The notes under the pieces are model-generated. The model saw nothing but the letters and a program-made list of their open reading frames with translations, was not told where the DNA came from and did no database searches. 64,000 bases of DNA from Butyrivibrio fibrisolvens (GTDB lineage Bacteria; Bacillota; Clostridia; Lachnospirales; Lachnospiraceae), in assembly GCF_023206215.1 (NCBI RefSeq), contig NZ_CP065800.1, forward strand, positions 3,906,001 through 3,970,000, read 5' to 3'. Positions 44,656 through 52,734 of this stretch are shown here, one piece after another; position 1 is the stretch's first letter; each line of letters opens with the position of its first letter. A program made the translations under genes and the position numbers.

Positions 44656-45306
44656 TCATTTTATCGCTCTTAAGGTATGTGTTGCTTTCCAGCTACATAA
44701 CTCCTCAACCTGTGTGAATCCGGCAGCAAGAAGAGCTTCCTTTTCATGTTCAACGGTTAATGGCGTATCGTAATGATAGAATACATCATCAGGCAGATTC
44801 TGCTCTTGTCGTATTCTTAAGAGTTCTTGTCTGAAACATACTTCCTGCTCATCAAGATCAGCAAAGTAATCCGTAAGTATAAAGTAACCGTCAGGTTTAA
44901 GCGATTTTCTGAGCTTTGTATATAATGGTATTTTTTCCTCTTTTGTAAAATGATGTAGCGATTCTACCGAAACAGCTGCATCAAATATATCTGCACCAAA
45001 CGAAACCTCGAAATAAGATCCACAGATAGTAGTAATGTCTTTATCCGGAAACTTAGTCTTAAGCGAATCCAGCATTGCCTTAGTCAGGTCAATTCCTGTA
45101 ACTTTAGAAGAAGGATTTATGGAAAAGAATTCTTCTAATTCAAGGCCTGTGCCACATCCTAAATCCAGGACATTAGCATTTTTCTCTTTTGGTAAAAGCG
45201 ATGCTGTATACTTATAAAATGAATCTGCCCCTTCAATATTGTTCTTCATATGCTCGTCATATCCATTAACGCGAGCGGTGAAGAAATCATCCATCTTTTC
45301 AAGCAT
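44656..45306 (-). CDS. class I SAM-dependent methyltransferase
   Basis: A 216-residue methyltransferase with motif I VLDLGCGTGLELEEF near residues 46-60, the acidic motif II loop VTGIDLTKAML and motif IV-like AAVSVESLHHF. The small-molecule type C-terminal half suggests a metabolite rather than rRNA or DNA substrate, but the target is not predictable. GGGGAG lies ten bases before the ATG. Just upstream on the same strand are remnants of another methyltransferase-like gene, and the region beyond is accessory. Confidence 0.85.
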   Translation of the reverse strand: MLEKMDDFFTARVNGYDEHMKNNIEGADSFYKYTASLLPKEKNANVLDLGCGTGLELEEFFSINPSSKVTGIDLTKAMLDSLKTKFPDKDITTICGSYFEVSFGADIFDAAVSVESLHHFTKEEKIPLYTKLRKSLKPDGYFILTDYFADLDEQEVCFRQELLRIRQEQNLPDDVFYHYDTPLTVEHEKEALLAAGFTQVEELCSWKATHTLRAIK

Positions 45307-45486
45307 TTGATATATTCTCCCCTGTAATCTCCCTACATTGAATTTTGCTTAATGCTTTCAATATCGAGTATCTTCTGAAGATCATTTCACTAGGTGTCAT
45401 TTTAATCCTCAATTCTTGAATGCCTTAGATTCATTAGCCATTTCATAGAACTTTTCGTATTCGTTATAAAACAATAAATCTTTCAT
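45299..45486 (-). pseudogene. two short ORF remnants, one like the N-terminus of a methyltransferase
   Basis: Bases 45409-45486 encode a 25-residue ORF beginning MKDLLFYNEYEKFYEMANES, which resembles the N-terminus of Lachnospiraceae class I methyltransferases as I recall them, then stops. Bases 45299-45400 encode a 33-residue ORF with TGAGG upstream that runs into the start of the intact methyltransferase gene. Neither looks functional alone; the first is best read as the stump of a deleted gene. Confidence 0.45.
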
Positions 45487-45542
45487 CTTGATCTTGTAAC
45501 CTTATTATTGTAATTTCTCAGCACTCATGCAAAAAAGCGCCT

Positions 45543-45923
45543 CTACAGTTCCTGCCATCGTATACAATCCGGTCTGCTGCCTGCTTCAAGAAATGTGCGA
45601 ATGCAGGCATATGCATCATCCGCACTTACAATAGCTGTCGCTTCGGGGCTCCACTCTTCTCCGCCAGCCATAAAGCTCACTTCTTCATGGTTGTCAGCGT
45701 TATAGGACAGCCACATTTCTCCTGCTTCATCCTGATAAAAATTTAAAGCAGCATACTCTCCGAATATCCAGACAACCAGGCAAGGATACTTATCATCAAG
45801 GCTGATCCAAATATCATTTTTATCTAGTAATTTGGATTTTACTATATCAATTGCTTCATCTACATTTTCAAAAGCGTAATCTCCATTATTAGTGCTTATT
45901 AATCCCATGCCTCTTCTATACAC
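45543..45923 (-). CDS. Imm1-like immunity protein (orphan)
   Basis: The reading frame opens with GTG at 45923; an ATG five codons in is also possible, and neither has ideal ribosome-site spacing. The 126-residue protein resembles Imm1-family immunity proteins of polymorphic toxin systems: alternating strands (CLVVWIFGEYAALNFYQDEAG), a VSFMAGGEEW segment, then AIVSADDAYACIRTFLEAGSRPDCIRWQEL, with the typical final helix and terminal Trp. No toxin gene or secretion locus lies nearby, so it would be an orphan. Assignment is by pattern only. Confidence 0.55.
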   Translation of the reverse strand: MYRRGMGLISTNNGDYAFENVDEAIDIVKSKLLDKNDIWISLDDKYPCLVVWIFGEYAALNFYQDEAGEMWLSYNADNHEEVSFMAGGEEWSPEATAIVSADDAYACIRTFLEAGSRPDCIRWQEL

Positions 45924-46033
45924 CTATCATAAAATCTGAATCTATTTTTATCGTATCGCTTATATGCATGCCTATGTTCTTTTACAATGTAGCTACACCA
46001 AACTTGTTTGTACATATATAACAAACAAGTTTC

Positions 46034-46807
46034 TCAAATGCACCTATTAGAAACTGATCTGCTCCTGACCAGCAAAAACACTGATAGCGCAGGAAGACAT
46101 AACATAAAAGTTAACATTATTACTACTGCCCCTGCTGGCGTACCAGATAAAGCCGAAACAATATATCCACAGAACAGGTTAAACAAGCTATGTAGAACCA
46201 TGCATGGCCAGAGTCTTCCGGTCTTTATCCTGATATATCCCCAAACCAGAGCGACAATGAAAGTTCCAAACATCTGAGGAATACCTTGGGATATAGCATG
46301 TGGAATTGCAAAAAGGATTGCTGAGATAATGATGGCTTCTTTTTTGCCAAGTATCAGAAGCCTTTCAAGAATCATTTTTCTAAAAAGAAGTTCTTCGAAA
46401 ATCGGATTGAACACCAAAAGCAAAGCTGCATAGAACAACCAGTTCTTTCCAAAGAGATCTGCAGACATACTGCTGCCAACGTTTCCGCCAAGCATTCTGA
46501 TAATGATGTTAATGACCGTAATAACCGGTATAGACAGTCCAAGCTGAATTATCAGGCTTTTTAGTAGTAATGCGCTAGTTACAGGGATTTCAGCCTTAGG
46601 CATTACCTTTTCCATCCTACCTGCAACCGCCAGGAATCCGGCAAGTCCCAAAGTATAAGGAGCGATCATACTGCTCAAAATCAGTATTACAATATCCGGT
46701 ATTCCCTCAGGAAGCTTATGAACCAAAATTCTTGAAAACGCTATTGTGATCAAAAACCACACTGCAAGTCCCAAAGAAACTCTTAACACAGCTATACCAT
46801 TCTTCAT
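46034..46807 (-). CDS. CPBP-family intramembrane metalloprotease
   Basis: Started at the ATG at 46807 (AGGAG 11 bases upstream) the protein has 257 residues and about seven to eight membrane helices. The CPBP (Abi/CAAX protease) motifs are present: EELLFRKMILERL (EExxxR), FAIPHAISQG (FxxxH) and HSLFNLFCG (HxxxN). Members process prenylated proteins in eukaryotes and in Firmicutes are often linked to bacteriocin immunity or maturation. No bacteriocin gene is visible here. The 240 bases upstream hold small ORFs of doubtful reality. Confidence 0.88.
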   Translation of the reverse strand: MKNGIAVLRVSLGLAVWFLITIAFSRILVHKLPEGIPDIVILILSSMIAPYTLGLAGFLAVAGRMEKVMPKAEIPVTSALLLKSLIIQLGLSIPVITVINIIIRMLGGNVGSSMSADLFGKNWLFYAALLLVFNPIFEELLFRKMILERLLILGKKEAIIISAILFAIPHAISQGIPQMFGTFIVALVWGYIRIKTGRLWPCMVLHSLFNLFCGYIVSALSGTPAGAVVIMLTFMLCLPALSVFLLVRSRSVSNRCI

Positions 46808-47082
46808 CCCACTTCTGCTCCTTTCGAAATTCCAAAAGAACATCGTTCATACGGTCTGTCCTCTCCTTACACCTTATTTCCACTTCCGTTTCTGCTAGAT
46901 TTTGATTTTCCCGTACAAAGAGCTTCAATTTTCTGCCTCCATGTATCCTTTATACCTTCAAGCTGTGGGTTCATCAATAAATTATGAATAACAGGTACAT
47001 TTATGTGAATAATATGCCAAAATTTCAGTATTATCCGAATCCTGCATAAGGGATGCCACCTATCAAGCATTCCGCTGCATCT

Positions 47083-47541
47083 TCAATATCTCAAGAGATC
47101 TTTGTCCTTGGCAAGTTGTATAGCATCATCAATCATCTCATTACCTGCATGATCAGAATAGTTTAGATGATCTTTAATCCCATTAACTGCTACCAGCTCT
47201 CTCCCATAAATTTTTCCTGTAGCCGGATCAACATGGCTATCATAAATATCTTTTATCTTCGCTATCATTCTTACCTGAGCATACTTATCTGAGTTTTCCT
47301 CCACCAATAAATACCCGAGGTAATGGATATCTTCCAATTCAATATTTAATTCTTCAATATATTCCCGTTTCAATGTCTCTTCAAAGGATTCTGTATTTTC
47401 AGGCTTTCCACCAGTCAATTTGTATTTCCCATCCTCAATTCTCAAAACGACTCGATTGTCAGCTGAAAATGCTATTCCATAGACTTGTTTTACTGGTAAC
47501 TGTTTAGGAACAGAATCTTTGAACCATGTAAATTTAACCAT
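47083..47541 (-). CDS. Nudix hydrolase
   Basis: With the ATG at 47541 (GGGGA upstream) the protein has 152 residues. The Nudix box matches the consensus exactly: GGKPENTE, then seven residues, then REYIEELNI. The enzyme cleaves nucleoside diphosphates linked to another group; substrate unknown. A GTG 20 codons earlier gives a longer form. It stands alone in the accessory region, beside a 370-base non-coding stretch rich in inverted repeats. Confidence 0.85.
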   Translation of the reverse strand: MVKFTWFKDSVPKQLPVKQVYGIAFSADNRVVLRIEDGKYKLTGGKPENTESFEETLKREYIEELNIELEDIHYLGYLLVEENSDKYAQVRMIAKIKDIYDSHVDPATGKIYGRELVAVNGIKDHLNYSDHAGNEMIDDAIQLAKDKDLLRY

Positions 47542-47601
47542 AATGCCATCCCCACAAATACGATTAACAATGGGCAGGTGACTTTGAATATAATTTACCA
47601 C

Positions 47602-47973
47602 TCCCCTGTCCCAAAGAGACCATGATCGACTATTAAGCTGTAATATCCTCTCCTAAAAGGAAATCATATCGATAATCGAATTTTTACAAAGACTGTGTTC
47701 AAATTCGATTCATATTTATGATGCAATAATTGCACTTTAATGCCAAGAGCAGGTGCAATTATTGCAAAACGCTTCTTATGTTTGACTATCTTTTCCAATA
47801 AACCAGTAACATATAAAGATGTAAAGCGAGAAATGCCGTATTATAGCACCGGACAAGGTGTGTCTAGTCTAGTAATTTCAAGTCTACGGATTATTATATA
47901 CATATAAAAAGTAGCGTACAATCCGTAATTTGAATCATACGCTGCCCCAAATGCATTCCTTTTTGTTTTGTTC
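47602..47973. other. non-coding stretch with three inverted repeats
   Basis: No gene is supported. It holds AATCGAATTT (47674-47683) with AAATTCGATT (47701-47710), a 14-bp IR at 47722-47735 with 47753-47766 whose arms are themselves near-palindromic, and TACGGATT/AATCCGTA (47886-47893 with 47921-47928). The last could help end the MazF-like gene transcript. The others look like operator pairs or the ends of a small non-coding element. Confidence 0.6.
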
Positions 47974-48279
47974 TTAAACGCAGTCAAAGATTCCTTGAAT
48001 AGCATCTGTTATATTTATTATGTCAGGATAATGTATCCTATCTATCTTTAAATATCCTCTAATGTTCATATCAAGAAGTGCCATTTTTTCACAATGCACA
48101 TATCCTTCAACATCATCTGTCTTGATATATATGTGAAGTGGCCCTGCTTCTCCTTTTTCGAAAATAGGACAACCAATTATCTCATATGACTGATTAAAAA
48201 AATCCTTACTTACAACAAGAACCGGCTTCTTGATATGCTCAATCCTAAGTATATCTCCCTGATGTAACTCTTCCTTCAT
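47974..48279 (-). CDS. MazF/PemK-family toxin
   Basis: A 101-residue protein with the MazF/PemK pattern: the first strands LHQGDILRIEHIKKPVLVVS, the ISxD-like region and the helix EKMALLDMNIRGYLKIDRI. Such toxins are mRNA interferases. The start ATG (48279) shares its first base with the antitoxin stop (TAATG), giving coupled translation with the antitoxin first, as usual. Confidence 0.85.
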   Translation of the reverse strand: MKEELHQGDILRIEHIKKPVLVVSKDFFNQSYEIIGCPIFEKGEAGPLHIYIKTDDVEGYVHCEKMALLDMNIRGYLKIDRIHYPDIINITDAIQGIFDCV

Positions 48280-48521
48280 TACCAAAACTCTCTTCCTACC
48301 GGTTCACCCCAGTCAAATTCGCCATTCAAATGGAGCTTCCCACCATATTTAGCAGCACGCTCTTCTAATGATTTATGTCTAAATGGTTTGACAAGCATAA
48401 TCATACCGTTAGATACCTTTACATCAAGGATATCATCAACTGAAAATGCAGCTTCTTGAAGTACTTCTTTCGGTATTCTAATTCCCTGACTATTGCCCCA
48501 TGTTTTTATTTGAGCTTGCAT
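48279..48521 (-). CDS. MazE/AbrB-type antitoxin
   Basis: The ATG at 48521 has AAAGGAGG upstream and gives an 80-residue protein starting MQAQIKTWGNSQGIRIPKEV, the SpoVT/AbrB DNA-binding fold typical of MazE antitoxins. The C-terminal tail (SLEERAAKYGGKLHLNGEFDWGEP, broken after the helix) is the flexible toxin-binding segment. It is expected to repress its own promoter; GTATATAC repeats at 48538-48556 are candidate operators. Confidence 0.9.
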   Translation of the reverse strand: MQAQIKTWGNSQGIRIPKEVLQEAAFSVDDILDVKVSNGMIMLVKPFRHKSLEERAAKYGGKLHLNGEFDWGEPVGREFW

Positions 48522-48537
48522 ATGCAATACCTCCTTT

Positions 48538-48556
48538 GTATATACATTGTATATCC
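48538..48556. promoter_or_regulatory. candidate MazE operator
   Basis: GTATATAC (48538-48545, itself palindromic) and GTATATCC (48549-48556) are separated by three bases just upstream of the antitoxin ribosome site. Autoregulatory AbrB-type antitoxins commonly bind such repeats. Confidence 0.5.
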
Positions 48557-48573
48557 TTAAGGCAAAAAACAAT

Positions 48574-49131
48574 TTATTCGCCAGCGCTATTCAAAAATGC
48601 GATTATATCATTGATTCCTTTAACAGCTTGTTCGTCATCCAATGCAGGAACCAAATTAGTGTTATGGATGTACACCACATTATGAATATCAAAGCATTTC
48701 ATGTGGTGTAAAAGAGTGCAAGCCGTCTCATATGCCTTTTCTATTTTTCCGTCACCACCACCTACCAAAACTACAGCGCCCTTTTTAGGTTTGATGCTCA
48801 GTTCTTCCTTACGAAAATACTCTCCGCAAAAATAAGTCTGTAACCTACTTCCTATATCAAGTAATTTACCTGTCAATTCAGAAAAATAGATGGGTGAGGC
48901 AATAATGACATTATCGCATTCCTCTATATACTTATATACATCCTGCATTTCATCATTTATTGTGCATCCACTATTTTTCCAACAATGACGGCAATCTATA
49001 CAAGGAGAAATATCACAATAATAAGCATTTACTATTTTAGTATCGCCTTTTAATCCTGATGTGATTAAATTTATTAAGCTTACTGTATCTCCTGAAACAC
49101 GCGGAGATCCATTTAGGATCAACGTTTTCAA
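48574..49131 (-). CDS. flavodoxin-like NAD(P)H:FMN oxidoreductase
   Basis: A 185-residue protein starting at TTG (49131) with GGAG at good spacing. MKTLILNGSPRVSGDT is the FMN phosphate loop of the NADPH-dependent FMN reductase/iron-sulfur flavoprotein group; SPIYFSELTGKLLDIGSRL is the second flavin contact. CIDCRHCWKNSGC near residue 45-60 is a cysteine cluster like that in iron-sulfur flavoproteins. Electron partner unknown. It borders the IS200/IS605 element, which has inserted upstream of it without cutting the gene. Confidence 0.85.
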   Translation of the reverse strand: MKTLILNGSPRVSGDTVSLINLITSGLKGDTKIVNAYYCDISPCIDCRHCWKNSGCTINDEMQDVYKYIEECDNVIIASPIYFSELTGKLLDIGSRLQTYFCGEYFRKEELSIKPKKGAVVLVGGGDGKIEKAYETACTLLHHMKCFDIHNVVYIHNTNLVPALDDEQAVKGINDIIAFLNSAGE

Positions 49132-49290
49132 CTTTAACTCCTTTATTTGTTTAGTAAGTTATTCTGTCTGCAGCTTTATTAAAGCCGTTCTCTTATCTCA
49201 GTGAAGCCTCACACTAAAGTCGCGTGCTTCCATACCCGTTTATCTGAGGTATGAACTCATTGACTACATATACGGTCTGGCACCGAAACA

Positions 49291-50631
49291 TCACGCCTCA
49301 GCGTGAAGTTCTGCATCCAGACTAATCAACGTAGACAACGTGCATGTGCTCCTATACACGGCCTCTGGAACTTTAGCCAAAAGCCGCTGCCTTTTCGTCG
49401 CCGAAAAGGTCTTTATTATCTCACGTATAAAATATCTTGCTCCTATATTGTAGGTTGCATTCAGATCACAGTTATATATCTTTCCTGTGCTGAACTCACA
49501 CAGACTGTAATTACCTTTTGTTTTAGATGATTCTTTTCCTCGTAATACTTTTCCTGAGCCATCGAATGCAAGTCTTGATGTTCCCCATGCGTTCACCCTT
49601 GATATTCGCATGCCAAGTCTGTGTGCCTTGTCAGTTACCATCGACTGTACATAGCGGGCTTTCCACATATGAAGTCTCATCTTCTTTGATCCCCGTTTAC
49701 GTCCATTAAGATCCAGATGCTCAAAAACTATTGTATCTGCCTTATATTCTACTGCTGTATCAACAATGAACTTTACTGTCTTGACTGCTATGTCATCATT
49801 GACACCACGAGCAAGCCTCCAGAGTTTGGAGACTTTTTGTGAACCATGACGCTGTGCCATTTTGATGCGATCAGTCTTACGCTTTAGAGAGTCGTATTCT
49901 CTTGGAAGACGAAGGAACCGTCTTCCAAGGACCGTGCCATCCGCACGCATTACTGAGCATGTACAGGCATTATTTATTCCAAGGTCTACAGATAGTATTG
50001 TCTGATCAAAGATGTCTGTATCACTAAGTTTTACTTTTTCCTCAAATGCAAAATCAAGAAACCACTGCTTGCCACGCTTTTGCAATGTCGGCACACATTC
50101 TTTTCTCAAAAAGCAGTGTTTCATGATATAGTCTACATCTGTCTTACGGAGTGCTACCGTGATCCAGTCCCAGGTATTGTTATAAAAGACCTTAAGCTTT
50201 GCATGAAGTTCATCAAGTCTGTTAAATGTATTCCCTTTATACATGGCTGGATATATGTATCCTGACTTTGGTAATGATGGTGCCTCTCCTCTTTGACGAG
50301 GATCAAGGATCTCCCAGTTTTTTAGATTTGACTTATATGAACAGACTTTCCCATAGCCTTCCGCAATGGCTGCCCTTCTTAAGTATGATGGAAATTTATA
50401 AAAATCCATACCAAAATCATACTTTACGACAGGTCTTTTCTTTGATGTTACGCTATAGCTTTCAGCAAGACTCACAACCTTATTCTGATTGGGGCATAAC
50501 AAAAAGCTGTCCCATTCATTAAGGATGACATCAATATAAAAGTCTACAGCTCTGCGATAGAGTCTGATCGTGTCTTTAAATATATGATTGTATTCTTTTA
50601 TCTTTACTGAATAAGTTGACATGATCTTCAT
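49291..50631 (-). CDS. tnpB: TnpB RNA-guided nuclease, zinc-ribbon-less variant
   Basis: A 446-residue TnpB. RuvC residues are visible: Asp in LSVDLGINN near 212, Glu in IVFEHLDL near 305, Asp in NCDLNATYNIG near 390. The zinc ribbon that normally sits between the last two (TSxxCxxCG...CxxCG) is missing: the equivalent region reads WGTSRLAFDGSGKVLRG then YSLCEFSTGK, with only two cysteines. TnpB is an RNA-guided endonuclease and ancestor of Cas12. AAGGAGG precedes the ATG; tnpA ends 20 bases upstream. Confidence 0.88.
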   Translation of the reverse strand: MKIMSTYSVKIKEYNHIFKDTIRLYRRAVDFYIDVILNEWDSFLLCPNQNKVVSLAESYSVTSKKRPVVKYDFGMDFYKFPSYLRRAAIAEGYGKVCSYKSNLKNWEILDPRQRGEAPSLPKSGYIYPAMYKGNTFNRLDELHAKLKVFYNNTWDWITVALRKTDVDYIMKHCFLRKECVPTLQKRGKQWFLDFAFEEKVKLSDTDIFDQTILSVDLGINNACTCSVMRADGTVLGRRFLRLPREYDSLKRKTDRIKMAQRHGSQKVSKLWRLARGVNDDIAVKTVKFIVDTAVEYKADTIVFEHLDLNGRKRGSKKMRLHMWKARYVQSMVTDKAHRLGMRISRVNAWGTSRLAFDGSGKVLRGKESSKTKGNYSLCEFSTGKIYNCDLNATYNIGARYFIREIIKTFSATKRQRLLAKVPEAVYRSTCTLSTLISLDAELHAEA

Positions 50632-50651
50632 ATCGCAGAACCTCCTTTCTT

Positions 50652-51080
50652 TTAACGCGTTTTCTGTGAATCTATGTACTGCTTCACCTGATCATAGCTT
50701 CTGTCACTGGCCGTAACAATACAATAGGACGGATTCCAAAGATGTCCGCCCCATAACTGTTTCTTTAACTCAGGATGTTTCATAAACAACCATCGTGCGG
50801 TATTTCCTTTTAATATCTTGATCATATCTGATGGGAAAAACTGCGGTTTGCAATCGACAAGAATATGAATATGATCTGGCATAACTTCCATGGCCATGAT
50901 TGAAAAAGAATATTCCTTTGCAAGATCGTTAAGATAATCTTTGATCTCGTTATCTATCCCGTCCAAAAGAACCTTTTTTCTAAACTTGGTACACCATACT
51001 ATGTGATACTGCAAAGAATAAACATATCCTCTACCATATGTAAGATTAGATATATTAGTAGTATATATTATTTTGTCCAT
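50652..51080 (-). CDS. tnpA: IS200/IS605 Y1 transposase
   Basis: A 142-residue single-domain transposase with the HUH motif (PDHIHILVD near residue 72) and a C-terminal tyrosine in SYDQVKQYIDSQ. YHIVWCTKFRKKVL near the N-terminus is typical of IS200-like proteins. It excises and inserts single-stranded DNA. It looks intact, so the element may be active. No strong ribosome site precedes the ATG, common for IS200-like elements. Confidence 0.95.
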   Translation of the reverse strand: MDKIIYTTNISNLTYGRGYVYSLQYHIVWCTKFRKKVLLDGIDNEIKDYLNDLAKEYSFSIMAMEVMPDHIHILVDCKPQFFPSDMIKILKGNTARWLFMKHPELKKQLWGGHLWNPSYCIVTASDRSYDQVKQYIDSQKTR

Positions 51081-51224
51081 GAATACATTATACCATATGC
51101 TCTGATAAAATAAAAGGTGCGACGGCTAACTCACGACTAAAGTCACGAGAATGCGCCGCCGCAATTTTCAAAAAATATTTATAACCACATCTAAATCTCC
51201 AACTATTCTAAAAGTATAGTCATA

Positions 51225-51494
51225 TTAAAACTCAGTCAATTTTGACGTTCTATGTCCATTCTCATCGAAGCCACTAGAATGCACCATTCCTGGGCCATGC
51301 ATAAGTATAACAGGTGGGATACCAAGAGCCTTCCCCAGACTTTTAATATCACCTGCCGTGGGTTTTTGTATACCTTTTTCATACTTTTCCAAAGCCTCGA
51401 TATTAATACCTGTTTTTTCAGAAACATCGGTCATCGATAACCCTAAAGCTTTTCGCTTATCCGATATCAATTTAGCAAAAGAATTCAGATCCAT
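51225..51494 (-). CDS. XRE-family transcriptional regulator
   Basis: With the ATG at 51494 (AAGGGG upstream) the product is 89 residues. Residues 5-60 form a helix-turn-helix of the XRE/Cro type: FAKLISDKRKALGLSMTDVSEKTGINIEALEKYEKG, with the recognition helix in the middle, broken by the turn. The tail contains GPGMVHSSGFDENG and no enzyme domain. It is 50 bases downstream of the HD gene on the same strand. Target unknown; its location next to the IS and HD genes suggests a mobile-region regulator. Confidence 0.82.
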   Translation of the reverse strand: MDLNSFAKLISDKRKALGLSMTDVSEKTGINIEALEKYEKGIQKPTAGDIKSLGKALGIPPVILMHGPGMVHSSGFDENGHRTSKLTEF

Positions 51495-51543
51495 ATCGCC
51501 CCTTACTTTCTTCCGTACCTTGAAGTACATCCTGTAATTCCCA

Positions 51544-52134
51544 TCATTCCTTGATATTTCCCTTTCTTATTTGCTCCTGGATAATCTTATCGACAACTTC
51601 CTGATACAGTTTCTCAGAACCGAGTTTGGTCTTACTCTGTCGACCATAGACCTGGCTGGAAGTAACGCCATGTTCTTTCCAGTCTGAGCCTCCGTTACTG
51701 TTGTTAAGGATCAGTGGCTGAAGATTATCCATGGCATGGGCATATTTTGACTCCGGCGTCTCATATGCTTCAAACTCATCAAAAAGAGCTATCAAATCTG
51801 CTTTCTGGTCTTCCGGTAGAAGTGAGAAGATTCTTTCTTTTGCCCTATCTTCACGCTCTTTCTGAGTCTTAAGACCGTCTGCATCATAAGCGTAAGTATC
51901 TCCGGCATCGATTTCTACCACATCATGGATCAGGCACATAAGCATGACTTTTGCGATGTCTACAGGCTCATTAGAATACTCTTTTAATAGATACGCCATC
52001 AGCGCCATATGCCAGGCATGCTCTGCGTCGTTCTCGTTTCTGCCATGGCCTGAAAGATGGGTCTGTCTAAAAATATTCTTTTCCTTATCAACTTCTAATG
52101 CAAAATCCAGCTGTTTCCTAAGTCTCTCATCCAT
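51544..52134 (-). CDS. HD-domain hydrolase, YfbR/HDDC2-like nucleotidase
   Basis: A 196-residue HD protein with the metal motif: histidine in NDAEHAWHMALMAYLL near 35-45, HD in CLIHDVVEIDAGD near 70 and a later Asp in AHAMDNLQPLI near 130. The EHAWHMALMA and IHDVVEIDAGDTYAYD segments are those of the 5'-deoxynucleotidase YfbR/HDDC2 group. TAGGTGA precedes the chosen ATG at 52134. It starts two bases after the HIT remnant stop, so it probably used to follow an intact HIT gene. Confidence 0.85.
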   Translation of the reverse strand: MDERLRKQLDFALEVDKEKNIFRQTHLSGHGRNENDAEHAWHMALMAYLLKEYSNEPVDIAKVMLMCLIHDVVEIDAGDTYAYDADGLKTQKEREDRAKERIFSLLPEDQKADLIALFDEFEAYETPESKYAHAMDNLQPLILNNSNGGSDWKEHGVTSSQVYGRQSKTKLGSEKLYQEVVDKIIQEQIRKGNIKE

Positions 52135-52135
52135 C

Positions 52136-52237
52136 TTATTCACCTACTATTAGTATTGTCATAGTCTCAAGCTCTTTTACCAATGTTGGGTTCTTGCCTT
52201 CTCTAGTCTCTCTAACTCTGTCACATACAAAACACAT
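52136..52237 (-). pseudogene. N-terminal stump of a HIT-like protein
   Basis: The 33-residue ORF reads MCFVCDRVRETREGKNPTLV and onward, which matches the start of HIT-family proteins of this group (CxxC then RNPxxVxELETG). It stops before the HIT core. Its 5' end lies three bases from the stop of the truncated hydrolase remnant and its 3' end touches the HD gene. A deletion joined the two remnants. Confidence 0.6.
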
Positions 52238-52240
52238 AAG

Positions 52241-52555
52241 TTATCTCTCCATCATTCCAAGTGCTTCGTCCAAAGAAACGCAATCTGCAAATCTCTTCAG
52301 CCAAATCATTTCGTTGTAATACTTGTAGGTTGTCTCACCGTCCATATAATCGTTATTAAAAGTTGAGTTCGTACCTTCCGGTATTATGACTTTATAACCT
52401 CTTTCAAAGGCAGATTTCACTGATGCATCAATGCATAAATTCGTCTGAAGTCCTACGATCATCAGCGTTTTGTCAGCCTGCTCATCAAGATATCCTGCAA
52501 GTTCTTTATTACCAAAGCAGCTATTAATTTCTTTAGTATATATCTTCTCTGCCAC
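52241..52555 (-). pseudogene. isochorismatase-family cysteine hydrolase, 5' half lost at the IS607 end
   Basis: The 104-residue ORF is the C-terminal half of an isochorismatase-like hydrolase: FGNKELAGYLDEQADKTLMIVGLQTNLCIDASVKSAFERGYKV, containing the catalytic Cys in TNLCIDASV, split over two strands. The N-terminal catalytic Asp and Lys half (normally about 80 residues) is absent. The frame opens at GTG exactly at the IS607 edge. The missing half is not on the far side of the element, so insertion was accompanied by a deletion. Confidence 0.75.
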
Positions 52556-52734
52556 TCAAAATGTGTTTAAATATACTTAACACATCGAGAAATTGAAGCC
52601 CTCACGGGTACTTCTTACTGCTTCAACGTGTATGCTTTGGCGATTGCAAGCAATACGCTACTCACAAGTTCTTGTACACTCCACAGTCGTAAATTCCTGC
52701 GATAGCCCACAGTACATACTTACGTTTGCTTTAG
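52556..52734 (-). ncRNA. candidate TnpB guide (omega) RNA region of IS607
   Basis: This is the non-coding 3' tail of the IS607 tnpB transcript up to the element end, where omega RNAs are encoded in known TnpB systems. It contains several short inverted repeats (for instance GAAGC near 52596 with GCTTC near 52620). The guide would be read into the flanking truncated hydrolase gene. Inferred by position; no homologue was recognised. Confidence 0.4.

Larger units (their letters stand above)
49170..51180 (-). mobile_element. IS200/IS605-family insertion sequence, tnpA plus tnpB
   Basis: Order on the minus strand: left-end hairpin region (about 51085-51180), tnpA (Y1 transposase), tnpB, right-end hairpin region (about 49180-49290). 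Both ends share ctcac(g)actaaagtc(a/g)cg, the imperfect hairpin recognised by TnpA. There are no terminal inverted repeats, as expected for single-strand transposition. Exact ends are approximate. The right end, after tnpB, is where the guide (omega/re) RNA scaffold of TnpB should be encoded. Confidence 0.88.

Noticed and set aside
46808..47082. Small minus-strand ORFs of 44-70 residues upstream of the CPBP gene
   Set aside because: One has a good ribosome site (AAGGAGAGG near 46862) but overlaps the CPBP start in another frame, and none resembles a known family. Could be frameshifted remnants; left unannotated.
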